DNA of 64,000 nt, from assembly GCF_031755915.1 (NCBI RefSeq), contig NC_083379.1, positions 43,904,001 through 43,968,000 of the forward strand. Direction: 5' to 3'. This stretch comes from Ziziphus jujuba (taxonomy: Eukaryota > Streptophyta > Magnoliopsida > Rosales > Rhamnaceae). Under the pieces are notes generated by a model. The model was given only the letters and a program-made list of their open reading frames with translations. It searched no databases and had not been told where the DNA came from. A program made the position numbers and the translations under genes. This document shows, piece after piece, positions 23,781 to 36,162 of this stretch; within the stretch, counting starts at the first letter, position 1; the number at the start of each line of letters is the position of its first letter.

Positions 23781-26006
23781 GACCTTCCACTTGCTAACTA
23801 ATTATAGCTAGATGCATGCACTTAGAAGCTGTACACATTTTCTCTAGAAATGGAATATTTCGTTGACTACCCTTCGGAATATTGCCTTATAATTCTTTTT
23901 CCCAAACATTTTTGATATTTTAATATCTAATTGTTTTTTTATGCTTATTCATGCTTGATTTAGAATCTTAAGATTGTCAATCTAATAGATAAGATCAAAA
24001 CATTTTTTTACAAAAAAAAAAAAAAAAAAGAATTAATAATAATAATAATAATAAAAAGATTGATAAATTCAAAGCCCTTGCTTCCACGTAAAAAAGTCCA
24101 TAGACTTTATTTTTGGGTTATTTCCCCCTAATTATACCCTTTATTGCACATTGCCTTTGCAATATGATATTAGCAGCAGTGCCTTGAATTTACCAAATAG
24201 TATTATTTAAAGACAATTCTATAACTAATTTCTCACTTTTTTTCCCTCAAATTATACATTGGTATGATTAATTTTTCACCTCTTTTTTTCACAAATTATA
24301 TATAGGTGAAGGAGGTTGAAACTAATCATTTTGTTAAAATGTATTGCTCCTTGTATAACTCTTTCAATGTTTAATATTAAAAAAAGAAAAAAAAATGTCC
24401 TCATAAATCACCATCTGAACATTTTTGGGATATTGTTGCTAATTTCTTAGTTAAGCAGTAATTTGCATCGTACAAAGTAGTTCAAGGATCGTTAGTGCAA
24501 ATAACCTTTTTTTTCTTTTTTCATTGCCTTAGTGCCTCTCTATTTGTACAAGTGGAGGTTATCATAACTTAGAGATTTTTTATAATAAATGTTTGTCCCT
24601 GTAATTATATGGGGGTTATAAAATATAAGCATTTGTCCTTTTAAATATAAATATATAAAAAAAATTATACACTTATCTTTTTAAAAAATAGATGTGTAAA
24701 TTTTTTAAACACTCACAAAAAAACACGCCAATGTAGATAGCAAAATTATATATTTATATATATTTTGGTAAATAGCAAAATTATACCTATTAGTAGCATG
24801 AAAGGAATCACCATTAATTTATAAAGAAATTGTTTAGATAATTAGATTATCCCTGCACGCTAATCTTGAAGCTGTAGCAATGTCGTTCATAGGAGGATTT
24901 GCGGTTGTTTTCTTTGTCAAATGTTTCAGTTCAAATTCTCTCATCCCGAGATTTAAAAAAAAAAATTATAAACAAAATCTGGCAATGTTTAGAAAGCTGG
25001 AAAGGGGAAAATTTTTTACAAAATCTAGCGTTGTTTATGTATGATTATAAAGTCTGCTTGCTTAATGCATCTCGTTTAAATGCGCCCATTGGTATTTCTT
25101 AAAGAAAACAATGTTGATCATTTTCTTACAAGAAGAAGAAGGAGAAGAAAGACTTTGCAGAAGTCGTTCCATATTCTATCATTGGCATGCTGCCATGGCA
25201 GTGCTAGCAGTATAGCACTATCTTATTTCCTAACTTTAAATTTCAATGCGTCTATGATAAGCTGCGAATACCATCTACACGTGGGAGTTACATGAGTATG
25301 AGTTGGCTAATTTGTTGTGTCAATAAAGGATGTATATATGACCAGTTCTTCTTGCACCTAAAATATCTTCTTGCCCGAATCCTCGACTTCTCAAATTAAT
25401 TACAAAATCTAATTTACCTTACGGGCACGGCGTGCCATTTTTGGAATTTTGTAGATGGTCTATATGGATACGCCTATAATGAAGGGTGTTTTTGACGTTT
25501 CGGATCATGTCTATTTTCTCATCCATTTCACTTTTGTCCATGCTGTGTTTGTTGGGTAGAAAATGTATAGTCGACTAATTTTTCTCTCATAGGGTGTTTG
25601 GGTAGTAGTAAAGTTAGTAAGAATTTAAAATTTCCTAGGAAAGTGAAATTTTTTACTGTTTGGATAATTTTTAACAGAAGAAATTTATGGACCCCAGTGA
25701 AAAATAAATCTTGGAAAACTGACAGGGAAATGAATCCTACTAAAGATGTGTCATTTTAAAATTCTTTGAGAAATTGATATTACGTATTATTTTAAATACA
25801 ATTTTATCCTTTAATTTTAATGTATAAATTTTTTTAATTACTTGTAAGTCCGATTTTCCTCTATAATTAACCAAACACTATAAAATGAATCCCAAGAAAA
25901 TTCATTCTCAGGAAACTGAATCCCATGAAATTGATTCCCATGAATCAGTTTCCTTCACTACTTTCCCTTTTACCAGATACCCCGTCAAGGAAAATAAATT
26001 TTGGGA
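23781..26006. other. AT-rich intergenic spacer
   Basis: No gene is supported. It contains an A-tract followed by an AAT microsatellite near 24010-24055 and several short AT-rich open frames without domains. The stretch from about 25590 to 26000 resembles a degenerate non-autonomous repeat (TTCCCATGAA words in both orientations), but its ends are not clear. Element C is inserted at its right end. Confidence 0.55.
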
Positions 26007-26011
26007 ATAGT

Positions 26012-29000
26012 TGTCAGGACCCGTCCAAAATTCCTCACCGGAACCCTAGACAAGCCCTGATCCCAGGGAAATACCACCGAACCTTCCAACGGAAAATCCG
26101 GCAGCACCTCCCCTAAGGGTAGGACCAACCAAAAATTTCCTGCACTGAAAACACACTTCTAAAAATCATCCCCTTATTCCTCCCACAATACTATAAATTG
26201 ATTACACAAATTTACAGCACTTCATAGAATAACAGCAACTCAGTGCATAAATAATAATTACACGTCCAATACAGTATACAGAGCATTACACAATAAATGT
26301 GGAATTTATACAATGACAGATAAAGAAGTAATACAAGATGGAGAGGAAAAAGGAAAGAAATACTTCTTGGAATTTCGGCAATGAACTGAGACGTCGGGCT
26401 CGCCTCGGACAATCAACGTCTCCCAACCTGGACCTAGGGGAACGAAATTTAAAAACGTGAGATGCTAATCATTTCAGTGAGTGACCCTATCTATTGAACA
26501 CTTTTAATATTAATAATATAACAATAAAAGGAATTTAATTAATACCAACAATTAAATAAATAAATAAATAAACATTTGAAGGTAATACTTTCTCTCAAAA
26601 CCCTCACTATTCGCTCCGTTGGAAATATTCTCCTTTTAAAACATTTTCGCAAAACCCGCTATTCGTACTTCCCGAAAACCAAGGGATCAAATAATTTAAT
26701 AAACAATAAATAAATAAATAAATACCCCAAATGTAATTAAAATGTAAATAAATATAATAAATAATTTTTGAACACTTTGGGGTTTGAAATTTTATTTGAA
26801 AATTTACACTTGACGCACCACACCATATACCAGTGATGCCCTCCGATACCCAGCGTCCCAAGCACCAACTGGCGGGGAGATTAAAGAGAGAAACTTGCAA
26901 ACGGCACTTCGGCGTCCCGACAGTACCGCTGCTGAAACCGTCATCCCGGCCAAGGAGGGGGGCGGCTATGTGCACTATATCAAACTTGCCTGCCCACGGT
27001 CCAATGGCAAGTCACGGGAGACATAATAACTTGCGCGCTAACCACATATACACCAGAACACTAATACTGTATGAGTGCGTCTAAAATAATTATTAAATTA
27101 ATTATAACCGTACTGTTTTTCCAAAATCACCGTGGGAAATATACCAATTTTCACATTTACCATCCCACATATTTTTCTTTAACAAACCCGGTACGAAAAC
27201 ATCGACAACAGTAAAACAATAATTTTTCTCGTAACACGAGGTCCAACAAATAATATACCAAGGGCATAATTATAAAATTAAACCACCAAATTAAACAAAT
27301 ATTTTCACAAATATTTAAACCAATTATGCCCAAAAATAATATAAAAATCCAGACACAATTGATTTATGAAAATACCTTGCTCATGTGTAATAAATACAAT
27401 TAAATCACAATAAAATAATAATCGGGAATTTCTTAACAACCCAAAATTTCGTTTAGCATTAATGGGTAAATATATATATAAAATAATATTTTTTCCCGAT
27501 TATATTTAAAATACGCCATATGAGCATAAATTCCATATATCAAATTAACACAACATAAATATAATTAATTGCCCAAAATAGTTTTCAAGGTCGGTCACTC
27601 ACCTTAAGCGCGTATATCAGCTAAGATCCTCCGCAGGATCAACTCCACTACTCACACGCACACCTAAAACATCCACAGTATACCAACCAACTGTATTAAT
27701 ATTTTAATCGGGTAACTCCCAAATGGATACTCGAGGAGCGAACACAAACGACAACTAAAAAATTACGAATAATATACCGAATCGAAGCTTGAGTGATGAG
27801 GATCATGGATTCGGTCTTACTTCCCAGAGATCGGACCCGAGGTGGCCGGAATCTTGCCGGAAAGCGTTCGGGATTCGACTCCTCAATTCTCCCAAACCAT
27901 CGCAAATTGGAGGAAAAAGACGCCGGATTTGGATTCAGGAGGTCGGAATTAGTGGACAGGGACCGGCGGTGCAACTGGGTACTAGCCGGAACAGTGACTT
28001 CCGGTGAGCCGCCGCGGTCACCGACAACCGTCACCGGCGGCGGCGCGTGCGATGGCTGATGGCTGAGATTTTTGGGGGTTTTGTAGATCGAGGGGAGAGG
28101 ATTCCAACGGGACCAGCGGTGAGGCAAACGGAGGCCGGATGGCGAAGAGATCGGGGTTTGAAGGTTTTCGGCGCCTCGCCAGAAAATACTTCGATCCCGG
28201 CGCATCGGAGGTCCGGTGGCCGTGAAATTTGGTGGGTAGGCCGGAATTGCCACGGGTGAGAGACCGGTCAGGCGCGTGTGGCTTGAAAGTGGCCGGAAAC
28301 GGGTCAACGGCGGTGGCCAGCGGTGGAGGGGAAAAATCGCCGCCGAGCTTCACCGGCTCGGTCTGGGCGCGTCCGGCGACCAGCGGTAGTGAAATTTCGG
28401 GGTTTGGCCAGAAATGGAGAGGCGCTCTTGTCTGGCCGGCGCATGTAGCAAGGATCGGCCGAAAAATTTGTCGAGTCCGGCGGCCGGTCGTTTCTCTCTC
28501 TCCCTCTCTCTCTCCTCTCTCTCTTTCTCTCTCCTCCCCGGCATTTTTGCCAAATAAAAGCCACCGTGGGTGACACTGTTCACCCACGTGGACCAATTAG
28601 GTGACGACATGTGGCATTACTGTGCACTTAAGCCAGATATAATAAAATATTACGGTATCCGGCGAACTTCACACATCCATAACTTTTTAACCAGATGTCC
28701 AATTTAAGCGTGCCGCTAGTCTTTGAACTCGTATCGACGAGTACTTTACAACCATAGAAAAGTTAAAACAAAATTACTCAACAATAAAAAGTTAACTCCC
28801 GGCACCTTTTGAACAGTTTGCACCTCGACTTGTTTTGCCCATAACTTTCAAACCGTAGCTCCGTTTTCAACGTGCTACTTGTCTACGAACTCGGGACATC
28901 ATGCACTTCGCCACGGTACCATGGTCAACCTAGAATTCCATCCGAGTCAAAAAGTCAACTTTTGACCCCTTGGGTCAACGGTCAATAGTCAAAGTCAACG

Positions 29001-29063
29001 GTCAACGGTCAACCTCCATCAAAATTGGAAAATTTCCGTTGTACTTTGGGATGGGGTGTTACA
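26012..29063 (-). mobile_element. Element C: third solo-LTR-like copy, exact 5-bp target duplication
   Basis: Runs from TGTCAGGACCCGTCC to GATGGGGTGTTACA on the plus strand, 3052 bp, flanked by ATAGT on both sides (26007-26011 and 29064-29068). It is colinear with B across the whole length, for example the stretch CCCTCCGATACCCAGCGTCC at about 14529 and 26840. The open frames at 27696-28596 lie in the GC-rich, CT-repeat part of the LTR on both strands. They show no domain and are not genes. Confidence 0.88.
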
Positions 29064-29068
29064 ATAGT

Positions 29069-30230
29069 TCTCAACAACGCATATCCTATACGACCTGAAC
29101 GGACTAAAATTTATTGGATTGGACTATTTAATGTATAACTTAATTTGATTGGATAAAATTTGAAATAATCTAGCCCAATTTAATTTAATCTTATCTAACA
29201 AATGAGTTCTAAAAATGTAGGCGTGTAAATTTTAACCGGATAAATTTTGGATAGGGTATTTGGTATGATAGAAAAACTATATATTTGATAACCTTCATAC
29301 GAGTAAATGTGCATACCATTTACATAAGCTAATAAATATTATCAAAATATGATGTTTCAAATATATAATTATAATAATTCTCTTATTCAGAAATACACAT
29401 GTATTTTAATTTGCACACATATTATTTTAAAAATATGCATTGTTTTGGAAAAAAAATTGTTCAAAATTTTTACATGTCACATCCACATATATTTAAGGCT
29501 GCAGGTTTAAGTTAAGCTCTCAATGCATTTAGGTTGGAATATTATAATGAAAAACAACATTATTTTAGTTATATTTAAGCCACACTCTATATTCATTCCC
29601 CCCCAAAAAAAAAAAAAAAAAAAAAAAGGAAAACGCTATATGTAAAACTTAAAACACACCCCTCATGCCTTTGTCAAGTCAAAACTCAGTTGTTTTAAAC
29701 TAGAGAGTTCAAATTAATGCAATTTAGAATTTGTATGGCCATATTATTTATTAGGATCACATGTTATTGGGTAAAAGATTTTAATAACGATTTTGATCTA
29801 GTGAACTACGTAACTTAATATATCTTCAATAGATATGTGTATTATGAAAGTAGACATACTATATAGGCGATATGAATCATGTTTTAAGTTCCAACATTGT
29901 GAATAAATGTCAAGTTAATGTGGCGTAAATAATATTTATTTTTAAAGACTCTATCAAACATTATAGAGTTTTTATAAAAGAAAAATTTTTCTCAAAAAGT
30001 TAAATTGTTTCAGAAAAAAACAAATGTATATATATATATATATATATAATTAATTAATGACATTTTTGCATATAATTATTAAAAAGTAATTTTAAAATTA
30101 ATTGTATAATTTAGATTTAAACAATGTTAATTTTTATAGCATAAACATTAATCCACATTCATTATTAAACGTGATACATGATATTTATCATCACAATATT
30201 AAGTCGGGCCAAAAACGAAAATTCATGATA

Positions 30231-30264
<34 letters not shown>

Positions 30265-33200
30265 TAAATTTAATGGGATTCATATACCATATAATAGTTT
30301 AATTAGCTATTGTTAAGGGGTTCCTTTCTCATATTAGATTATGATAACTAATAACCTGGCAACCACAGATGTCCGAATCAAATTAATATGAATTAGCTAA
30401 TTTCTTGATTATGTCAAATTAATATGATTATGTCAAGATTTATGGATGTGTACATGTGTCCCCTAAAAGATTTCGTTGCGTGAATATTCGTCCACTTCTC
30501 CTATTAATTACAAAATCTAATTTTCCCTATTGACGGCCACAGTATGCCATCCTTTATCGAAATCCTTTAGATGGTACATGGAGATGGCGATACTTATAAT
30601 GGAACGTGTTTGAGCTTCCCGATCATAATGAAATCAGCCTTATAATTTCAAGTTTTGTTTTTCAATCGCCTAAGCTATTTTCTCATCCATTTGATTAGTG
30701 TCCGCGCCGTGTGCATTGTTGGGTGCTAAAACTTGACAACTGCCTTTATGCGAGTAATGTTGATACCATATACGTGCTACTGTATATTCAACAATATATA
30801 GTGTAAAATTATCACATAGTTTTTTTAAAAAAAGAAAAAATCATCAAGTAGTTTAAATAAAATTAAATAGAAATATAGATTAAGAAAACTTTCAAGTCTT
30901 CAAATTAACTTTTGCAAAATTGTCAAAAAAATAATTTTTTGCAAAAAAAAAATATTTAAATATAATTTAATTTTATTAAGGATACAAGGGTAATTTAGTT
31001 TACGGGTCAATGGTGTAGATGATTTATTAGAAGCTTTAGGGATATTTTTCAATTTATTCCAAATCTCAAAAATTATAAATGAAATATTGCATAAAAGACA
31101 ATGCCCTTTTTCTTTAATTCAAATATTAAAAAAATTACAAAAACCATTCACGTTTTTCTTAATTATTAACTAATCATTATTTCTTACAACATATATGTCT
31201 AAAAAAACTAATAAAATTATACTTATTATCGAACAAATATACACATATAAAAATAAAATAATAAATGAATTATTTGTGTATATAAATAAGTAAAAAAGGT
31301 TAAAAGTGTTATTTAATTCAATTATATGAGTTAAGTAATAATTTGACTAGTAAAGGGGCTAAAATGAAACAAAAGTAAAATATAAATTAAAGGCGATAGT
31401 GAAATTTTTTAAATACAGGTAAATCCGTGAAAAAAATTCAAGAGGCCAAAATGATATTTACCTTTAATTTTATTCAAGGTTTTTTTTTTTTTTAAATTAT
31501 GCATTTCCTATATGGATGAGAAAGTACAATGCCTAAATTGTGTAGTTTAAATTCAGTTTATTGATTTAAGGTTCACAAACTTTCGTTTGTTGATTTAATA
31601 AAATTCACTTAGACGTCTGAAGGACATGTGCATGCGAATGTGCTACCTTAAGGACCTAAAGGTGAGCATTAACACTCTTACCCACCAAAAAAGAAAAAAA
31701 CAAAAACAAAAACAAAAAAAAAGTAAGCTAATATCACCCCAAATCTAGAATCCTCTTTCCACCACATGTACAAGTCATTGGCTTAAAATTTCAGGCATTT
31801 TTTTTTTTGGATAAATTAAAACTTCAGGCATTGATTCATTGAATGCTTCAGCAAAAGACATTTTTGAATTCTCTGACTATACATATGACCGACAATATAC
31901 TTCCCACACATCTAACTCGATTTGCTCTTTTGATTTATTTTTCATCTTCTTTTTCTTGTTTCTTTTGATTGCGCGTAGATTTTGTTGACGCCACAAGAAA
32001 CTACAAAACTATCCAATTTCGTCACCTAATTATGATCTATGGAATCTAAACTTATAGAGACAAATTTTTACAATCCCAGGGTTTAAAACATGGAGCACTA
32101 AGCTTTTGATGAATAACATGAAGCACTAAGCTAGTTCTGTAGATGAGATGCTTTGGGCTTCTCATCCAAAGCTTCAATCTATAACTACATAGTGATTACT
32201 TTCGATGGTAATGAACTCATAGAGGAACATATAAGTATTTTCATTCTTATGATCCATAACTCACGCGACGATGCAGTGGTAAAATTCTTCCAAACTTCTC
32301 AAATTACGTTGCCTATGAATAAAACATTGAAGGTTAACTACATTTTTTTTTTTTTTCAGTTTTTTCCGTTGAATACCTATTGTTGTGATAGTTTGTGTAA
32401 TAAAAAAAATACAACAGATAAGTAATTATTAGACTTACTTATTGAAGGTCGATAATTTTGGATATGATTAATGGACGTGTTAATTTCATTAAATAAAATC
32501 AAGTGAATATATTACTTTATGAAAAATATTATTTGTGGCCACCAGTGATAATTATAAGTAGAATTTATAACATTATTTAGTAATTTAAATGGTTGCCTAA
32601 AAAATATTCATTTTTCAAAATTTGAATTTTAGAATAGAAATTTAATATTTGTCATAACTGATGATCTTCACTAATCAAAGTCATGCTGAGATGGAAAATT
32701 CTAAGTGGATACATTTAGTTTTTAAATTAAAGATTTAAAAGCATCTCCAAAGGTTTTATGAATTGTCATATTTTTATTGACACATAAAAAATATAGACAT
32801 AGATTTAAAAAAAATAAATTTCCAATGGTTGTATCTATGAACTTTGTTAAGTTGATATGTCAAAAAAATAAAATAGACACTATGAAAAAGACTGTTTATA
32901 CGGTCTATTAAAAAATATGAATCATCAAGACATTTCTTTTAAAGATTTTTTAAAAAGAAAAAATAGGTAAATAAATCATTATTATTATTGTTGTTATCAT
33001 TTAATTAAAAAAAATATAAAGATATTATTAATTAACTAAGATATATATAGAACGATTAGAAAATAAATTTTGGGTTGAATATCTATCAAGTATATATTTA
33101 TGGTACATAAACTAGAAGTTCTTTCTACCTATATACTACATAAAAAACAATGCATAGAGTAATTGAAAATGCTCTAATATGGAAAATGAACATTTTTAAA

Positions 33201-33936
33201 ACAATCAATTAAATTGTTATATAATATATAGTTTCTATTAATACTCCGGCAGTAAAAAATATTATTTTTCAATTGAATATCGTCAATTAATAATTGTCAT
33301 ATCAACTATGGTCCCACCATTATAAGTAACAAAACTCTCAATTTATATTCATTCTTTAAAGACTAATTGAAAGAAAAATTTTCTTGAAGATGCAAATTTT
33401 AAAGACCGAATAATATGTATACATTATATTTTTGCTTACAAAGGTTCTCATTTCTCACTTTGTCCAAAACCCACCCCCCCCCCCCCCCTCTTCCACAAAA
33501 AATAAAATAAAATAAAATAAAATAAAATAAAAAAGAAATGAGAAAGATAAAGGTCCAAATACTTTTCATATTTTCAAATATAAAAAATATATGAAAAATG
33601 AAAATATAAAATAAAAAAAATTAGTACAAATAGATCAATGGTAAAAAAGTTATTGTCTTATCAAAAAATAATACAAGTTAATATATTTATATTTATATAT
33701 ATATATAAGGATTTATCCCTATCTTTAAGAAAATTAAAAAGGTATTACATGGAATTTTTCTATATATATATATATATACAATTTTACTGATATGCTCAGT
33801 GTTGCTGATCTTTTGGTGGGGGAACAATTGTCATTCATTCTAGCAAATTTTATATATATATTTTGCCAAAGATTACGTACAATCGTTACTCTTTATGACC
33901 TTGAGAAATTGCCCACGTGCAAACCCATTGTATAAG
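29069..33936. other. AT-rich spacer left of the MULE
   Basis: No gene is supported. Visible landmarks are an A-tract near 29607-29629, a TA run near 30025-30048, a TTA microsatellite near 30231-30264, a possible MITE at about 32737-33178, and a run of 15 C at 33474-33488 followed by AAAAT repeats. The open frame at 32153-32425 has no recognisable domain. Confidence 0.55.
32737..33178. mobile_element. Possible MITE
   Basis: AGCATCTCCAA at the left and TTGAAAATGCT at the right form an imperfect terminal inverted repeat (9 of 11). The AT-rich non-coding interior contains a small hairpin around AAGACTGTTTATACGGTCT. AGCATCTCCAA-type ends are common in plant MITEs. I cannot see a convincing target duplication. 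Confidence 0.35.
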
Positions 33937-33945
33937 TTAAACAAT

Positions 33946-34045
33946 GGGGAATTTGGCCCAATACCCTCGTAGGACCGAGGTTAATGAATTTTGCCCCCTC
34001 ACTTGATATCTTTTTTGTTCTACCCCTCAATATCCCTTATAACCT
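33946..34045. repeat. MULE left terminal inverted repeat
   Basis: Matches the complement of about 52030-52133 from GAATTTGGCCCAATACC through GATATCTTTTTT and CTACCCCT, with scattered differences. Similarity fades after about 100 bases. Confidence 0.9.
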
Positions 34046-34703
34046 TCAAACAAAAAACAATTACTTACATATCCTCTTATTTTTGAAACCAAACAAAAAT
34101 CAACTTTTCCTTTTCTAAACGTCTTTACACTTTCATACAAATACAAAAAACCAAACAAACGGCTTTACACGAACACACAAATACAAAAAACCAAACCAAA
34201 GCTGCCGTGGAAAAGCCAAACATTAGGATCTCATCTCAGCACTGTCCGAGGTAATTGGTTGAATCTTTTTGTTTATTTGTTGCCATGGGACCGGTGTGGG
34301 TTGTTTTTGTGTGGATTGGGCTTTGTGTTTATTTCTTTCGTTGCCGTGGAGTGTGGGTTTTTATTTATATTTTTTGTGTTTATTTGTTGCCTTACCTTAC
34401 CGTTAAATACTTACAAATTTAGTACAATGAGACATTGAAACTTGTGATTTCTGTTTAGTGTTTGAGAACCGGTTTAAAATGTGGAATTTTTGAAGATTTA
34501 GGTTTTCGTATGAAAGTGATTATAACCTAGGTTTTAGGATAGATTGATATTGGGCATTAGTAGGAAATGAAGAGAGGAAAAAAATGGGACTGGTTTGGCC
34601 TTGAACGGTGGCCGGAGGTGGAAGAAATAACCGGGTCAAGAATCGGGTCGGGACTGGTTTAGGCGGGTTCGGGTCGACCCGGACAAGAGTTGAAGATGGA
34701 TTG

Positions 34704-34749
34704 AACGACATGTCGTCTGGGATGAACGACACCCAGACGACACGTCGTT
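34704..34749. repeat. Hairpin with 18-bp arms inside the MULE
   Basis: AACGACATGTCGTCTGGG, ten bases, then the complement with one mismatch (CCCAGACGACACGTCGTT). It lies between the left end of the MULE and the ULP gene, in sequence with no supported coding. Its role is unknown; it could be a transposase-binding site or a transcript structure. Confidence 0.75.
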
Positions 34750-35812
34750 TTTATTTTTATTTTTTTTAAAATTTTTATAAAAAAAAATTTTTTTTTGGGT
34801 TCCATCGACAGACATCCCTAAGCATGGAAAATAAATAAAGGATGAAGGCAGGGAAATCAATGAATTTGATGAAGAATAATGTTAGTTTGTAATAATGTTA
34901 GTTTGTAATAAAAAAACATAACATATGTATATATATGTATTTGTTACAACTTAGGGATATAAGGATTTTTACCCTGATCAAAGTTTAAATCCTTAAGCTA
35001 AAGGTGTTATCTCACTAGTGCATGATACTCAAACTCTGTCTAGAAAACTGCTTTTGTGGGTTGAAAAGAAGAATTTTTTTAAAAACGTACTTGACCCTTA
35101 GGAAACTAATTATATTTCTTTTTGGATTTGTATACAGATAAAATAAATATGAAGTGAATGATTTGTATAGCATAGATAGGTGTCGGTAGGTCTGAGCTTT
35201 TACAACCAAATCAGGTTAAACACAAGCAGTATGGGGAAGAGATGTAGCTACATTAGTTGACATACTCATATAGAAGTGGTGGACATGTTGCAGTCCAGCT
35301 TAACCTATATGTTCAGATTATAGTCTGCAACTTTCTGTGCACATTTTTTAGACATATATTGTATGGTAAGAAATAATTAAATATAACATGAATATGATAT
35401 GTATATATACAGTCTAAGGACTGCTTTTGATTGGCTTATAACAATCTGTCTGTTGCGTCGCTTCTATCTAGTCTTCCACCTCTATACTTCACTTTCTTGT
35501 TTTTCTATTTTGGCTGAATTGACTACTTCCTCTCCAGTCATTTCAATATTTCACTTTATGTGCTTCTGCATGTAGCATCATAATTGGCCACAATTGTGGG
35601 TTGCTCTATTAAAACCTCACTTTAGACTATAGCTGCATTAGAAATCTTAGTTGCTTTTCAGACCTTCTTTTTTCTTTTAAGTTTTTTCTTCTTCCTTTTT
35701 GCTAGTGTAATTTATTACTAAAAATTAGTACATGGAGATAAGAGAAAAATACTTTATGATTAATTAGAATTGAAGTTGAGAATTCCAGAGTTAGTACTTT
35801 CTAAAGGTATAG

Positions 35813-35849
<37 letters not shown>

Positions 35850-36162
35850 AGATCGATGCATAAAATTTTAGGTACATGGTTAGCTAGAAGCAAACACTCA
35901 AACACTTTATCCCCAAAAAAGAAAAAAATAAAAAATTAAAGAAGAAGAAGATAGAAAGATTTAGATGGCATGCACACTGCTATACATTAAATGTTCAGTA
36001 AACATTTTGTAGATGGCATGCACAATATCCTTAGGAAGAGAGCGTATGAAATTGAGGATTGCGGATATTTATACATGTATGTATACATAGTTGACAATGT
36101 TGTTAAAGGTAGATAAAAGTTTATTAATGTTGTCAATGTACATTTGTAGGTTGTACTTTATA
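34750..36162. other. MULE region upstream of the ULP-like gene
   Basis: No coding region is supported. The sequence near 34240-34255 (CACTGTCCGAG followed by GTAATTGG) could be a non-coding first exon with a donor site for the ULP transcript. A TA run followed by a GA run lies at about 35813-35849. The promoter is expected here, but no TATA box can be picked out from the AT-rich background. Confidence 0.4.

Noticed and set aside
27696..28596. Overlapping open frames of about 190-200 residues on both strands
   Set aside because: They lie in the GC-rich part of element C, in several frames at once, with no domain and CT-repeat composition. This is expected by chance in an LTR of that composition.
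32153..32425. 90-residue open frame on the plus strand
   Set aside because: No domain, AT-rich, ends in poly-T; no exon partners.
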